The notes below the pieces were generated by a model that saw only the letters and a program-made list of their open reading frames with translations, was not told the DNA's origin and did no database searches. The translations under genes and the position numbers were made by a program. A stretch of 64,000 nucleotides of DNA from Sphingobium sp. CCH11-B1 (GTDB taxonomy: Bacteria > Pseudomonadota > Alphaproteobacteria > Sphingomonadales > Sphingomonadaceae): the NCBI RefSeq assembly GCF_001556865.1, contig NZ_LSJY01000029.1, positions 1 to 64,000 on the forward strand. The letters are read 5' to 3'. This document shows positions 54,085 to 63,333 of the stretch, piece by piece. Numbering within the stretch: the first letter of the stretch is position 1; the number at the start of each line of letters is the position of its first letter.

Positions 54085-55136
54085 TGCCGGCGGGGCGGGC
54101 GCGCATCGGCCTCGGGCTGCTGCCCTGCCTGCTCCTGCCCTGGCTGCTCCCTGTGTCGGCGGCGCGGGCCGAACCGATCCTGATCGCGCATCGCGGCGAC
54201 AGCGGCGAACGGCCGGAACATACGCTCGCCGCCTATGAACGGGCGATCGACGAAGGCGCGGACTATGTCGAGCCGGACCTTGTATTGACAAAGGACGGCG
54301 TGCTGGTCGCCCGGCATGAAAATGAGATTAGCGGCACCACCGACGTCGCCGATCATCCCGAATTCGCGGACCGCAAGACCAGCAAGACGATCGACGGCGT
54401 GGAACTGACCGGCTGGTTCACAGAAGACTTCACGCTCGCTGAACTGCGCACGCTGCGGGCGCGCGAACGGCTGCCTGACCTGCGCCCCGCCAATGTCCGC
54501 TTCAACGATCTTTATCTGATCCCGACGTTCGAGGAGATATTGAAGCTGGTCCGTGCGAAAGAGGCGGAGGTCCATCGCCGCATCGGCATCTACCCCGAAA
54601 CCAAGCATCCGACCTATTTCGCCAGGATCGGCCTGCCGCACCAGGCGGCGATGCTCGACATGCTTGCCCGCTACGGCTATCAGACGGCGGCCGATCCGGT
54701 CTTCATCCAGTCTTTCGAGGTCGGCAATTTGAAGGCGCTGCGCGCTGCTACCCGCCTGCGCCTCATCCAGCTGGTCGATGCCCAGGGCGGCCCCGCCGAT
54801 ATGCCCGGCACCAGCTATGCCGACATGCTGACCGTGCAGGGCCTTGGCGCCATTGCCGCCTATGCCGACGGCGTCGGTCCGTCCGCCGCGATGCTGATAT
54901 CGCCGGAAGGGCCGACCGCGCTGGTGGGCCGCGCGCACGATGCGGGATTGCAGGTCCATGTCTGGACGCTGCGGATGGAAAATCCCTTCCTCCCGCCGCA
55001 ATATCGGCGCGCCGACGATCCGCAGGGCAGGGGCGACTTTGCTTCCTGGGTGCGCGCCATCGCCGCGACGGGCGTGGACGGCATCTTCAGCGATTTTCCG
55101 GGCCAGGCGAAGGCGGCGCTCAACCCCGCGCCGTAA
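54084..55136 (+). CDS. glpQ: Exported glycerophosphodiester phosphodiesterase
   Basis: Hydrolyses glycerophosphodiesters to glycerol-3-phosphate. 350 residues with a signal peptide (LLPCLLLPWLLPVSAARA) and the TIM-barrel catalytic set IAHRGDSGERPEHTLAAYERAI (HR...E), VEPDLVLTKDGVLVARHE (E...D...H) and the later YPETKHP (Glu) and VQVHVWTL-like LQVHVWTLRMENPF. Periplasmic, GlpQ-like. The ATG overlaps the Spx-like stop, so they are cotranscribed. Confidence 0.93.
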   Translation: MPAGRARIGLGLLPCLLLPWLLPVSAARAEPILIAHRGDSGERPEHTLAAYERAIDEGADYVEPDLVLTKDGVLVARHENEISGTTDVADHPEFADRKTSKTIDGVELTGWFTEDFTLAELRTLRARERLPDLRPANVRFNDLYLIPTFEEILKLVRAKEAEVHRRIGIYPETKHPTYFARIGLPHQAAMLDMLARYGYQTAADPVFIQSFEVGNLKALRAATRLRLIQLVDAQGGPADMPGTSYADMLTVQGLGAIAAYADGVGPSAAMLISPEGPTALVGRAHDAGLQVHVWTLRMENPFLPPQYRRADDPQGRGDFASWVRAIAATGVDGIFSDFPGQAKAALNPAP

Positions 55137-55175
55137 CCGCTTGCCAAAGCGTTCCGGCCAGCGAATAACCGTTTC

Positions 55176-55601
55176 ATGTTGTCCCAGAAGACCCGTTACG
55201 CGATCCGTGCCCTGCAACATCTCGCCGATCGCTACCGCCAGGGACCAGTGCCTCTGAACGAGATCGCGACGCGGCAGAATATCCCGGCGAAGTTCCTGAC
55301 CGTGATCCTGTCCGAACTGTCGCGCGAAGGGCTGGTGGCGACGCAGCGGGGCAGGGACGGCGGCTATTGGCTGGCGCTCGCGCCTGTCGATATCAGCTAT
55401 GGCGATATCGTCCGGCTGACGCGCGGTTCGCTGGCCCTCACCCCCTGCGCCAGCCGTTTCGCGCATGAAAGCTGCACAAACTGTCTGCCCGAGTCTGAAT
55501 GCCGGCTGCATCGGGTGATGCTGCGCGTCCGCGACGAAACCGCCCGTGTGCTCGACGGCATCAGCCTCGCCGAACCGATCCCAATCGGCGCGGAGGAATA
55601 G
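55176..55601 (+). CDS. Rrf2 family transcriptional regulator
   Basis: DNA-binding regulator of 141 residues. The N-terminal winged helix is canonical: MLSQKTRYAIRALQHLADRY, IATRQNIPAKFLTVILSELSREGLV and GRDGGYWLALAP. The C-terminal region has cysteines arranged as C-x8-C-x2-C-x5-C (CASRFAHESCTNCLPESEC), as expected for an iron-sulfur or redox sensor (IscR-like). No isc or suf genes are adjacent; its targets are unknown. The gene follows the GDPD gene after 39 bases. Confidence 0.9.
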   Translation: MLSQKTRYAIRALQHLADRYRQGPVPLNEIATRQNIPAKFLTVILSELSREGLVATQRGRDGGYWLALAPVDISYGDIVRLTRGSLALTPCASRFAHESCTNCLPESECRLHRVMLRVRDETARVLDGISLAEPIPIGAEE

Positions 55602-55654
55602 CGCCAGCGGGGCGGAACGGGTGAGGACTTGCGCTCCTCCGTCCCCTCCGCCAC

Positions 55655-56323
55655 ATGACGGCCATGACCCAGCCGCCGCTCAAAGCCGCCATCGTCCCCG
55701 TCACGCCGCTGCAGCAGAACTGTACCCTCTTCTGGTGCACGAACAGCATGCGGGGGGCGTTCGTCGATCCGGGCGGCGATCTGCCGGTCCTCAAGCGCGC
55801 GGCGCAGCAACATGGCGTCACGATCGAGAAGATCCTGATCACCCACGGCCATATCGATCATTGCGGGCAGGCGGGCATCCTGGCCCAGGATCTCGGCGTC
55901 CCGATCGAGGGACCGCAGGAGGAGGATCGCTTCTGGATCGACAAGCTGGGCAGCGAAGGCCCGAAATATGGCATCGATGGCAAGAGTTTCGAGCCTGACC
56001 GCTGGCTGGTCGATGGCGATCAGGTGACGGTCGGCGATCTGACGCTCGACGTCTATCACTGCCCCGGTCACACGCCCGGCCACGTCGTCTTCCACCACGC
56101 CCCCAGCAAGCTGGCGATAGTGGGTGATGTGCTGTTCCAGGGATCGATCGGCCGCACCGATTTTCCCCGCGGCAATCACCAGCAGTTGATCGACGCCATC
56201 ACCGGCAAGCTCTGGCCATTGGGCGGCGACACGGCCTTTGTCCCCGGCCACGGACCGATGAGCAATTTCGCCCATGAGCGGCGCAGCAACCCCTTCGTCG
56301 CCGATTCGGTGCTGGCGCCCTGA
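55655..56323 (+). CDS. MBL-fold hydrolase, glyoxalase II / YcbL-like
   Basis: Metal-dependent hydrolase of 222 residues. N-terminus KAAIVPVTPLQQNCTLFW; metal motif ITHGHIDHCGQAG near residue 68; later ligands in YHCPGHTPGHVVFHH, FQGSIGRTDFP and the C-terminal VPGHGPMSNF. The length and spacing resemble YcbL or persulfide dioxygenase-like proteins rather than full glyoxalase II. A separate GloB is encoded at 60.5 kb. A start at 55664 would also be acceptable. Confidence 0.88.
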   Translation: MTAMTQPPLKAAIVPVTPLQQNCTLFWCTNSMRGAFVDPGGDLPVLKRAAQQHGVTIEKILITHGHIDHCGQAGILAQDLGVPIEGPQEEDRFWIDKLGSEGPKYGIDGKSFEPDRWLVDGDQVTVGDLTLDVYHCPGHTPGHVVFHHAPSKLAIVGDVLFQGSIGRTDFPRGNHQQLIDAITGKLWPLGGDTAFVPGHGPMSNFAHERRSNPFVADSVLAP

Positions 56324-56324
56324 A

Positions 56325-56756
56325 TCAGTTGTTGGCGGCCATGGCCGGCGGCGCAGGCATTTCCCGGGTCGCGCCATAGGCGATGGCGAGCGCCGCGATC
56401 GCCAGGGCAGCGGTGATCCCCCATGTCAGCAGCGCGCCGCCGCCACGCCATAATGTCGGCTGGTCGGCGTCCATCCCGAACGCGTGGGCGACCCGCGCGA
56501 CAATATAGACCAGCGCCATGATCCACAGCCATAGCGACGCGCCGGCGGCCAGCTCGACAAGGCCCGTGAGGATCAGCACGATCGGCGTATATTCGATGAA
56601 ATTGGCATGCGCCCGCATCCGCCGGGCCAGCAGTGCGTGACCGGCGTCGCCATGCATCACCTTGTCCCGAATGCGGAACCGGGCGCAGCGAATCGCCAGC
56701 CAGATATTGAGCAGGGCGCAGGCGGCGGCGAAGGTCAGCGTGATCGGCAACAGCAT
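56325..56756 (-). CDS. MAPEG family membrane protein
   Basis: Four-helix membrane protein of 143 residues: LLPITLTFAAACALLNIWLA, the loop CARFRIRDKVMHGD followed by ALLARRMRAHANFIEYTPIVLIL (MAPEG signature with the conserved E-R-H-N region), ASLWLWIMALVYIVARVAHAFG, and a last hydrophobic helix. MAPEG proteins include glutathione transferases and eicosanoid enzymes; the substrate is unknown. Convergent with the MBL gene by one base. Confidence 0.85.
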   Translation of the reverse strand: MLLPITLTFAAACALLNIWLAIRCARFRIRDKVMHGDAGHALLARRMRAHANFIEYTPIVLILTGLVELAAGASLWLWIMALVYIVARVAHAFGMDADQPTLWRGGGALLTWGITAALAIAALAIAYGATREMPAPPAMAANN

Positions 56757-56837
56757 GACAGGTTGGTCCCCTGATTGTGGTCGCGGCAGCTTAGGCCCGC
56801 CGGCGAGAAGGGCAAGGAAGCACTTGCGCGTCGGCCA

Positions 56838-56870
56838 AAAACCGCTATAGGCGCAGGGCTTCGCGATCAC
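56838..56870 (+). promoter_or_regulatory. Promoter upstream of rpmF-plsX-fabH
   Basis: TTGCGC, 16 bases, TATAGG with the ACTTGCGC -35 near 56825 and TATAGG near 56850, 110 bases before the rpmF start. It fits the sigma-70 type seen before other genes in this window. Confidence 0.35.
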
Positions 56871-56964
56871 CCGGGCCGCATGGTCTGCGGCGCCGTTGGC
56901 GTCGGCATCCCATGGACACCGGCCAGTCGCACAACCAGATTGATATACGGAACAAGGTGCCGAC

Positions 56965-57144
56965 ATGGCTGTCCCCAAGCGCAAGACTTCTCCTTCCCGT
57001 CGCGGCATGCGCCGCAGCCACGACGCGCTGCGCGTGGAAGCGTTCAACGAATGCTCGAACTGCGGTGAACTCAAGCGTCCGCACCATGTGTGCGACGCCT
57101 GCGGTCACTATAACGGCCGCGAAATCGTCGCCGTCGGGGCGTAA
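56965..57144 (+). CDS. rpmF: 50S ribosomal protein L32
   Basis: A 59-residue ribosomal protein: [22 protein letters not shown] at the start and two CxxC pairs, [20 protein letters not shown], forming the zinc ribbon, then YNGREIVAV. Starts at ATG 56965, ends with TAA at 57142-57144. It heads the conserved rpmF-plsX-fabH block, which couples ribosome and fatty acid synthesis in many bacteria. Confidence 0.97.
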   Translation: MAVPKRKTSPSRRGMRRSHDALRVEAFNECSNCGELKRPHHVCDACGHYNGREIVAVGA

Positions 57145-57178
57145 GCCCTTCCTCTACTCCGCAAAGGGGTGATCTAGA

Positions 57179-58237
57179 GTGTCCAGCCAGCCGCGAATCG
57201 CCATAGACGCGATGGGCGGGGACGAAGGCGTGCGCGTGATGATGGCGGGAGCGGCCCTGGCCCGCCGCCGTCACGACGGCCTGCGCTTCACCCTGTTCGG
57301 CGATGACGCGCAGATCAAGGCGGCGCTCGACAATCATCCCAATCTGCGCGCTGCGTCGGACATCGTCCACGCCGAGACGGTGGTCGACGGGTCGGAAAAG
57401 CCGAGCGTCGCGATCCGCAAGAAGTCCAGCTCCATGAGCATGGCGATTGCCGCCGTGAAGTCGGGCGAGGCGGGGGCCGCGGTCTCGGCCGGTAATACCG
57501 GCGCGCTGATGGCCATGGCCAAGGTGGCGCTTCGCACCATGAAGGGCGTGGATCGTCCGGCCCTTGCGGCGATGCTGCCGACGCTCGGCGACAATGACGT
57601 CATCATGCTGGACCTGGGCGCGAACACGGAATGCGACGCCCGCAACCTGGTGCAGTTCGCCGTCATGGGCGCGGCCTATGCGCGCGTCGCTTTCGATCTG
57701 GACCGGCCCCGTGTTCGCCTGCTCAATATCGGTACCGAGGAGTTGAAGGGCACGGACGAGATTCGAGACGCCGCCGCCGTGTTGCGCGCCGCCGAGAGCC
57801 TGTCCCTCCGCTTCGACGGTTTCACCGAGGGCGACAAGATCGGCAAGGGCGACACCGACGTCATCGTGTGCGACGGCTTTTCGGGCAATGTCGCGCTCAA
57901 GACCGCCGAGGGCACTGCGCGCTTCGTCACGGATGTGCTGCGCAAGGCCTTTACCAGTTCGCTCCGCTCCAAGATCGGCTTCCTGATCTCGAAGCCGGCG
58001 ATGCACCTGCTCAAGCATCATCTTGATCCCAACAATCATAATGGCGCGGTTTTCCTGGGCCTGAACGGCGTCGTGGTGAAAAGCCATGGCAGCGCCGACG
58101 AAAAGGGCGTCGCCAACGCCGTCCATGTCGCCGCGCGCCTGCTGGAAGAAGACATCACCCGCCGCATCGCCGCCGACATTGCCGACATCCAGTCGCTGTC
58201 GGCCGCGGCATCCCGACTGGAGCAGCCTGCCAAGTGA
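57179..58237 (+). CDS. plsX: Phosphate acyltransferase PlsX
   Basis: Makes acyl-phosphate from acyl-ACP for phospholipid synthesis. 352 residues from a GTG at 57179: [82 protein letters not shown], and [11 protein letters not shown]. The normal family length. Its stop overlaps the fabH start (GTGA), giving a coupled operon. Confidence 0.96.
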   Translation: MSSQPRIAIDAMGGDEGVRVMMAGAALARRRHDGLRFTLFGDDAQIKAALDNHPNLRAASDIVHAETVVDGSEKPSVAIRKKSSSMSMAIAAVKSGEAGAAVSAGNTGALMAMAKVALRTMKGVDRPALAAMLPTLGDNDVIMLDLGANTECDARNLVQFAVMGAAYARVAFDLDRPRVRLLNIGTEELKGTDEIRDAAAVLRAAESLSLRFDGFTEGDKIGKGDTDVIVCDGFSGNVALKTAEGTARFVTDVLRKAFTSSLRSKIGFLISKPAMHLLKHHLDPNNHNGAVFLGLNGVVVKSHGSADEKGVANAVHVAARLLEEDITRRIAADIADIQSLSAAASRLEQPAK

Positions 58238-59202
58238 TCCGCCGCTCCATCCTGCTTGGCACCGGCTCCGCCCTGCCGGCCCGCGCCGTGAGCAACGCCG
58301 AACTGGCGCAGACGGTGGACACCAGCGACGAATGGATCGTGGAGCGCACGGGCATCCGCAACCGGTATATCGCCGCCGACGGGGAAACCACCGCGACTCT
58401 TGCCGCCGATGCTGCCCGGCAGGCGCTCGACGCTTCGGGTATGAACGCGCAGGATATCGACCTCATCATCCTGGCAACCGCCACCCCGGACCAGACCTTC
58501 CCGGCCGCCGCGACCAAGGTTCAGGCGATGCTGGGCATCGACGATTGCGTCGCCTTCGACGTGGCCGCCGTCTGCTCGGGCTTCCTCTATGCCGTGACCG
58601 TGGCCGACAGCATGATCCAGTCCGGCGCGGCCACCCGTGCGCTGGTGATCGGATCGGAAACCTTCAGTCGCATCCTGGACTGGGAGGATCGAACCACCTG
58701 CGTTCTTTTTGGCGACGGCGCGGGCGCGATCGTGCTGGGAGCGGAGGAAAGCGCGGCAGGGGAACGCGGCATCCTTGCGGCGAAGCTGCATGCGGATGGC
58801 CGCCACAACCAGCTTCTGTACGTCGACGGCGGCCCGTCCACTACGCAAACGGTCGGCAAGCTGCGGATGAAGGGGCAGGAAGTGTTCCGCCATGCCGTGG
58901 TGAACCTTGCCTCCGTGCTGAACGAGGTGATGGAACTTGCAGGGATGACGGCGGCCGACATCGACTGGCTGGTGCCGCACCAGGCCAATGCGCGTATTCT
59001 CGACGCCACGGCCCGCAAGCTCAAGCTGCCGGCCGAGCGGGTGGTGGTGACGGTCGATCGCCACGCCAACACGTCGGCTGCGTCGGTACCGTTGGCGCTG
59101 GACGTTGCCGTGCGGGACGGGCGGATTAAGCCGGGCGATCTGGTGGTGCTGGAAGCGATGGGTGGGGGCTTCACCTGGGGCGCGTGTGTTCTGCGGGTTT
59201 AA
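58234..59202 (+). CDS. fabH: Beta-ketoacyl-ACP synthase III
   Basis: Starts fatty-acid synthesis by condensing acetyl-CoA and malonyl-ACP. 322 residues with the catalytic Cys in [13 protein letters not shown] near residue 112, His in [11 protein letters not shown] and Asn in [15 protein letters not shown], plus the start [19 protein letters not shown]. Overlaps plsX by four bases. Confidence 0.97.
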   Translation: MIRRSILLGTGSALPARAVSNAELAQTVDTSDEWIVERTGIRNRYIAADGETTATLAADAARQALDASGMNAQDIDLIILATATPDQTFPAAATKVQAMLGIDDCVAFDVAAVCSGFLYAVTVADSMIQSGAATRALVIGSETFSRILDWEDRTTCVLFGDGAGAIVLGAEESAAGERGILAAKLHADGRHNQLLYVDGGPSTTQTVGKLRMKGQEVFRHAVVNLASVLNEVMELAGMTAADIDWLVPHQANARILDATARKLKLPAERVVVTVDRHANTSAASVPLALDVAVRDGRIKPGDLVVLEAMGGGFTWGACVLRV

Positions 59203-59293
59203 CCTGCAGCAAGCTCTTGCCAAAGCGAGGCAAATCAATCACATTTCTTGCGGCCGCGGGGGGCGGTCGCTGACCAAGGAAATGGGGAACGGG

Positions 59294-59590
59294 ATGAGCG
59301 GGAATGGCACGCTGACGCGCGCGGATCTGGCGGAAAGCGTCAACCGTCATGTGGGGCTGTCGCGAGCGGAAGCCGCGACCCTGGTCGAATCCATCCTTGA
59401 ACATATGTCCTGCGCGCTGGAGCGCGGTGAGAATGTGAAGATATCCAGCTTCGGCACGTTCGTCCTGCGCGACAAGACCCAGCGGATGGGCCGCAACCCG
59501 AAGACGGGCGTCGAAGTGCCGATCGAGCCGCGCCGGGTGCTGACGTTTCGCGCCAGCCAGACGATGCGCGACCGGGTTTCTTCCGTCTGA
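59294..59590 (+). CDS. ihfA: Integration host factor alpha subunit
   Basis: DNA-bending protein of 98 residues: [32 protein letters not shown] and [40 protein letters not shown]. The basic beta arm is intact with the conserved RNPxTG. The ATG at 59294 is the likely start; an ATG at 59282 is also in frame. It lies 91 bases after fabH, in the conserved plsX-fabH-ihfA-merR order of alphaproteobacteria. Confidence 0.95.
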   Translation: MSGNGTLTRADLAESVNRHVGLSRAEAATLVESILEHMSCALERGENVKISSFGTFVLRDKTQRMGRNPKTGVEVPIEPRRVLTFRASQTMRDRVSSV

Positions 59591-59659
59591 CGCCGATGGG
59601 CGCTTTGCTGCTGTCACAATAGTTGACCTTCTGCCAGCTATGGGTGCAACATCGCGCCC

Positions 59660-60001
59660 ATGGACAAGGAAGAGGGTGCATTTCTGACCATCAGCGAGCT
59701 TGCCGGCGAGCTAGGTCTTCCCCAGCATATCCTGCGCTACTGGGAAACGCGCTTTCCCCAGCTGCGTCCGTTGCAGCGCTCGGGCAATCGCCGCTATTAC
59801 CGCCCGGCGGACGTCCATCTTGCGCGGCGTATCCACCAGCTGCTCAATGTCGAGGGATTCACTGTCAAGGGCGCGCAGAAAGCGCTGGCCGATGCTGCGG
59901 CACCCTCCGCCCGACCGCAATCGTCGCCGGTCCTGGACGACGCCGCCCTGCTGAAGCAGCTTCAGGCAATACGGGATCGGCTCGCCGCGGCGCTGGGCTG
60001 A
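59660..60001 (+). CDS. MerR family transcriptional regulator
   Basis: Regulator of 113 residues. Winged helix: LTISELAGELGLPQHILRYWETRFPQLRPLQRSGNRRYYRPADVHLARRIHQLL-type with the MerR motif LRYWE, then a short alpha-helical end (LLKQLQAIRDRLAAAL). The C-terminal effector region is short, so it may be of the ihfA-linked stand-alone MerR kind found next to ihfA in alphaproteobacteria. Its target is unknown. Confidence 0.9.
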   Translation: MDKEEGAFLTISELAGELGLPQHILRYWETRFPQLRPLQRSGNRRYYRPADVHLARRIHQLLNVEGFTVKGAQKALADAAAPSARPQSSPVLDDAALLKQLQAIRDRLAAALG

Positions 60002-60008
60002 ACTGGGC

Positions 60009-60413
60009 TCAGCGCTTGGGCACGCGATAGGGCGTGAAGTCGCCCAGCGCGCAGGCCCCGGTCTGGATGCCGGTCTGCAGATTGGCGGTGGTCGCGAAGT
60101 CGCCGCGACACATCTGCGCGCTGTAGCTGCGCACGATCAGCGTATCGCCCGATGCCAGCCCGCTGCAACTGCCGATCAGGTCATTCTTGTAGACCAGCTT
60201 CCGGCTGACCCGATAGAGCACCACATTGTTGCTGATCGCGACCAGACTGGTCTGAGGCTCCCGGTTGATGCACGTCTGCGGTTTGTCAGCCACTTTGCCG
60301 GCCAGCGCCTTGTCCAGATCGGCTGTCTGCCGGGCCGTCAGCGGGGTCGGGGTGTAGGCCCCGGCACAGCCTCCCAGCACAACCAGCATCGCTGCCATCA
60401 TGATCGAACGCAT
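60009..60413 (-). CDS. Hypothetical lipoprotein
   Basis: Exported protein of 134 residues with a lipoprotein signal (MRSIMMAAMLVVLGGCAG, lipobox LGGC). The mature part has three further cysteines (QTCINRE, GSCSGLAS, AQMCRG and TGACALG) and alternating hydrophobic segments (LVAISNNVVLYRVSRKLVY). Not in a family I recognise. The ATG at 60413 is preceded by GGAGAG. Convergent with the MerR gene by eight bases. Confidence 0.75.
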   Translation of the reverse strand: MRSIMMAAMLVVLGGCAGAYTPTPLTARQTADLDKALAGKVADKPQTCINREPQTSLVAISNNVVLYRVSRKLVYKNDLIGSCSGLASGDTLIVRSYSAQMCRGDFATTANLQTGIQTGACALGDFTPYRVPKR

Positions 60414-60470
60414 CGTTTCTCTCCTACTGCTTGCCCGCCTTGTGAGGACGGACTCCATGGGCTCGATCCG

Positions 60471-61193
60471 TCAAGCCGCATCCTTTGCCGCCCGCCGGGC
60501 CGCAAGCTCGGCGACATCCCGTGCCCGAAGGAAGATGTTGGTGGCCCGCTCCGCGCCGATGCTCGTCGGCACGGTGGCTTCGCCCCGCGCGCGCAGATCC
60601 TCAACTCGGGCGACCCGCGCGACCAGCTCCGCGTTGTCGGGCTCCACACCCAACGCGAAACGGCCGTTGGAGAGCGTGTATTCGTGCGCGCAATAGACCG
60701 ACGTATCGTCAGGCAACGCATCGAGCCGCCGCATATTGTCGAACATCTGCGCCGCCGTCCCTTCGAACAGCCGGCCACAGCCCATGGCGAACAGGGTGTC
60801 GCCGACGAAAAGGATGCGGTCCTGCGGCATATGATAGGCGATATGACCGGCAGTGTGGCCGGGCACCGCCATCACCGTGCCTTCATGTGCGCCGATGCGG
60901 ACCTTGTCGCCTTCATCCACATGGCGGTCGAGCGTCTCTATCTTGCCCGCTTCGGCCGCCGGGCCGGTAACGATGCATCCCGTCGCCGCCTTGATCGCCG
61001 CGTTGCCGCCGACATGGTCCGGATGCCAATGGGTGTTCCAGATCTGGCCGATGGTCCAGTCGCGCGCCTTCGCTGCCACCAGTACAGGTTCGGCAACCGC
61101 GGGATCGACGACCACCGTCTCGCCGCTGACATCATCATGCATCAGCCAGACATAATTGTCGGTCAGGACGGGAAGGCGGACGATCTCCAGCAT
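60471..61193 (-). CDS. gloB: Hydroxyacylglutathione hydrolase (glyoxalase II)
   Basis: Hydrolyses S-lactoylglutathione in methylglyoxal detoxification. 240 residues: MLEIVRLPVLTDNYVWLMHDDVS, the binuclear metal motif NTHWHPDHVGGNAAI, VPGHTAGHIAYHM, VGDTLFAMGCGRLFEG and VYCAHEYTLSN, plus the glutathione-binding C-terminal helices (LRARGEATVPTSIGAERATN). It directly follows the glyoxalase I gene, five bases after its stop. Confidence 0.95.
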   Translation of the reverse strand: MLEIVRLPVLTDNYVWLMHDDVSGETVVVDPAVAEPVLVAAKARDWTIGQIWNTHWHPDHVGGNAAIKAATGCIVTGPAAEAGKIETLDRHVDEGDKVRIGAHEGTVMAVPGHTAGHIAYHMPQDRILFVGDTLFAMGCGRLFEGTAAQMFDNMRRLDALPDDTSVYCAHEYTLSNGRFALGVEPDNAELVARVARVEDLRARGEATVPTSIGAERATNIFLRARDVAELAARRAAKDAA

Positions 61194-61197
61194 CGCG

Positions 61198-61632
61198 TCA
61201 CCATTTTCCCGTGTTCGGCATGGACGCCCAGGGCTCGGCGGGTTCCAGATGTCCGTCCTGCAGCAACTCCACGGAAATATTGTCAGGCGTGCGCACGAAG
61301 GCCATATGCCCGTCGCGCGGGGGTCGGTTGATGGTGACGCCCGCGTCCATCAGCTTCTGACAGGTGGCGTAGATATTCTCGACCCGGTAGGCGAGGTGGC
61401 CGAAATTGCGGCCTTCGCCGTAGATTTCGGCCGGGCTGCCATCCTCCGAGGGCCAGTTGTAGGTCAATTCGATCTGTGCATCCTCGTCACCGGGCGCTGC
61501 GAGGAAGACCAGGGTGAAGCGTCCCTGCGCATTGTCGAACCGTTTAACCTCCTTGAGGCCAAGAAGGTCGAAGAAGGCGATGGTCCGGTCGATGTCGGTC
61601 ACGCGGATCATGGTATGCAGATATTTGGGCAA
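61198..61632 (-). CDS. gloA: Lactoylglutathione lyase (glyoxalase I)
   Basis: VOC-fold metalloenzyme of 144 residues: [27 protein letters not shown] (first metal His), [12 protein letters not shown] (Glu), [15 protein letters not shown] (His), and [17 protein letters not shown] (Glu). This is the glyoxalase I arrangement, forming a detoxification pair with gloB next to it. Both are read on the minus strand, probably as one transcript. Confidence 0.93.
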   Translation of the reverse strand: MPKYLHTMIRVTDIDRTIAFFDLLGLKEVKRFDNAQGRFTLVFLAAPGDEDAQIELTYNWPSEDGSPAEIYGEGRNFGHLAYRVENIYATCQKLMDAGVTINRPPRDGHMAFVRTPDNISVELLQDGHLEPAEPWASMPNTGKW

Positions 61633-61736
61633 GTCTCTTCTCCGTTCGTCGCCGTGCAGCGACGGTTCATCTCGGCCATGGCAGTTGCGTTCTACAAATA
61701 AGATGGCGTGTGGCCGGGCGAAAGAGGGAGGCGGAT

Positions 61737-62444
61737 ATGCAGTGGAATCTGGGCGAGAAAGCTGTTCTGGCCAGCGCGGCGTTGATCGCGCTCGGCACCG
61801 TCGCGGGCGGCTATCTGCTGGGCGATGGATTGAAGCGGGCGAAAGCGGCCGATCGATCCGTCACCGTCCGCGGCCTTGCCGAAAAGGATGTGACGGCCGA
61901 TCTTGCCACATGGTCGATCAGCTATTCCGCCACAGGTTTCGACCTGCCTACCGTGCGGTCCGAAATCGACGCGAACTCCCGTGAACTGCGCGCCTATTTC
62001 GAAGGTCTCGGCTTCAAGCCCGAAGAGTTGAAGCCTACGGGTGCGGGCGTCAATCAATGGCTCAACAATGGGGTCAGCACTATTACGGTCACGCAACGCA
62101 TGCTGTTGCGCACGACCGACATTGCCCGCGCACAGAAAGCCGTCGCGCAGCAGTTCGACCTCGTGCGGCGTGGCGTCACACTGCAGGAAGGGTCAGGTAT
62201 GCGCTACAGCTTCACGAAACTGAACGACATCAAACCGCAGATGGTCGCCGCTGCCACCCGCGATGCGCGCGCCGCCGCCGAACAGTTCGCGAAGGATTCA
62301 GGTGCAGGGGTCGGTGGGATCAAGAGCGCCACGCAGGGCTATTTCTCGATCGACGCCCGCGACGGAGAAGGCGGAGAAGGCGGCAGCGACACGCCTTACA
62401 AGAAGGTACGCGTCGTCACCACGGTCGATTTCTACCTGCGATAG
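61737..62444 (+). CDS. SIMPL domain-containing exported protein
   Basis: Periplasmic or membrane-anchored protein of 235 residues with an N-terminal helix ([23 protein letters not shown]) and the SIMPL/DUF541 domain: [51 protein letters not shown] and [38 protein letters not shown]. The ATG at 61737 (MQWNLGEK) has GGGAGG upstream. Function unknown; related BP26 proteins are envelope associated. Confidence 0.88.
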   Translation: MQWNLGEKAVLASAALIALGTVAGGYLLGDGLKRAKAADRSVTVRGLAEKDVTADLATWSISYSATGFDLPTVRSEIDANSRELRAYFEGLGFKPEELKPTGAGVNQWLNNGVSTITVTQRMLLRTTDIARAQKAVAQQFDLVRRGVTLQEGSGMRYSFTKLNDIKPQMVAAATRDARAAAEQFAKDSGAGVGGIKSATQGYFSIDARDGEGGEGGSDTPYKKVRVVTTVDFYLR

Positions 62445-62454
62445 CTTGCGGCTC

Positions 62455-63333
62455 CTAGCGACGGGCCGCGCCCTGTGGCGGAAGGCGTGACAGATTGTCC
62501 GCCGCCGCCTTGCCGGCCGGGCTGTCGGCCGCCAACCGCACGGCCCGATCCCAGGCGGACCGGGCGATATCCTCCTGCCCGGTAAGCATGGCGATATTGC
62601 CTTCTTCCAGCGCCACGCTGGCGTCATCGGGCGCAAGCTGCACGGCGCGGGCGATATGGGCCTGCGCCAGGCTCATTTCACCGGCGCGGCGGGCGAGCGT
62701 TGCCGACAGCAGCCAGGCAAGCGGATCCTTTGCCGCCTGCACCAGCGCCACGTCGATGGACTCGCGCGCTGCCGCCAGGTCTCCCTGCGCCACCAGCGCA
62801 CGTGCGCGGTCCAGGTGGATTTCGCCCTTTTCCAACCCATCCGGCAGCCCGCGCGCCAGTGCAGCGTCGAAATCGCTGCGTGCCTTGGCCGCGTCGCCGC
62901 TGGCCAGCGCGGCATTGCCTGCCTGAGCCCAGAGGCGGGCACCCTGCGCGATTTCGCCGCCCCGTTCGGCTTCTTCGGCCGCCTGCTCGAAGGCGACGAT
63001 TGCCGGCGCCCAGCGCTCCGCGCGCGCATAGGCGAAGCCCATGCAATGGCGCGCGTAGAAGCCGCCACCCTCGATGCGCCATTTCTCGGCAAAGCTGATG
63101 CCCGATTGCGGCGAGTCGATCGCTGCGTCCAGACATTGCTGGAAAGGCACAGCGAACTTTTCCGGCACCGGAATCCTGCCATCGTCTCGCGTTGTGGCCG
63201 AAGGTGCGGAGGCTGCAGCCGCCGACGCCGCAGCGGCCTGCGCCTCCTGTTTCTGCTTGCGGCTGCGGTTCATCACCGCCTCGATCTCCGGATCATAGGC
63301 CTGAAGCAGCAGGGGCAGGAGAAAGGGCATCAA
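62455..63333 (-). CDS. TPR repeat protein
   Basis: Protein of 292 residues. After a short hydrophobic N-terminus (MMPFLLPLLLQAYDP) and a Gln/Ala-rich stretch comes a region of tetratricopeptide-like helix pairs (WAPAIVAFEQAAEEAERGGE, GNAALASGDAAKARSDFDAALARG, ARALVAQGDLAAARESIDVALV, ARRAGEMSLAQAHIARAVQLAPD, EEGNIAMLTGQEDIARSAWDRAVRLA). Likely a protein-interaction scaffold in the envelope. It overlaps the upstream hydrolase stop by four bases. Confidence 0.82.
   Translation of the reverse strand: MMPFLLPLLLQAYDPEIEAVMNRSRKQKQEAQAAAASAAAASAPSATTRDDGRIPVPEKFAVPFQQCLDAAIDSPQSGISFAEKWRIEGGGFYARHCMGFAYARAERWAPAIVAFEQAAEEAERGGEIAQGARLWAQAGNAALASGDAAKARSDFDAALARGLPDGLEKGEIHLDRARALVAQGDLAAARESIDVALVQAAKDPLAWLLSATLARRAGEMSLAQAHIARAVQLAPDDASVALEEGNIAMLTGQEDIARSAWDRAVRLAADSPAGKAAADNLSRLPPQGAARR

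Noticed and set aside
59203..59293. IHF consensus site in front of ihfA (AATCAATCACATTTC)
   Set aside because: The spacing to the TTR half is off by one base, so it does not match WATCAANNNNTTR.
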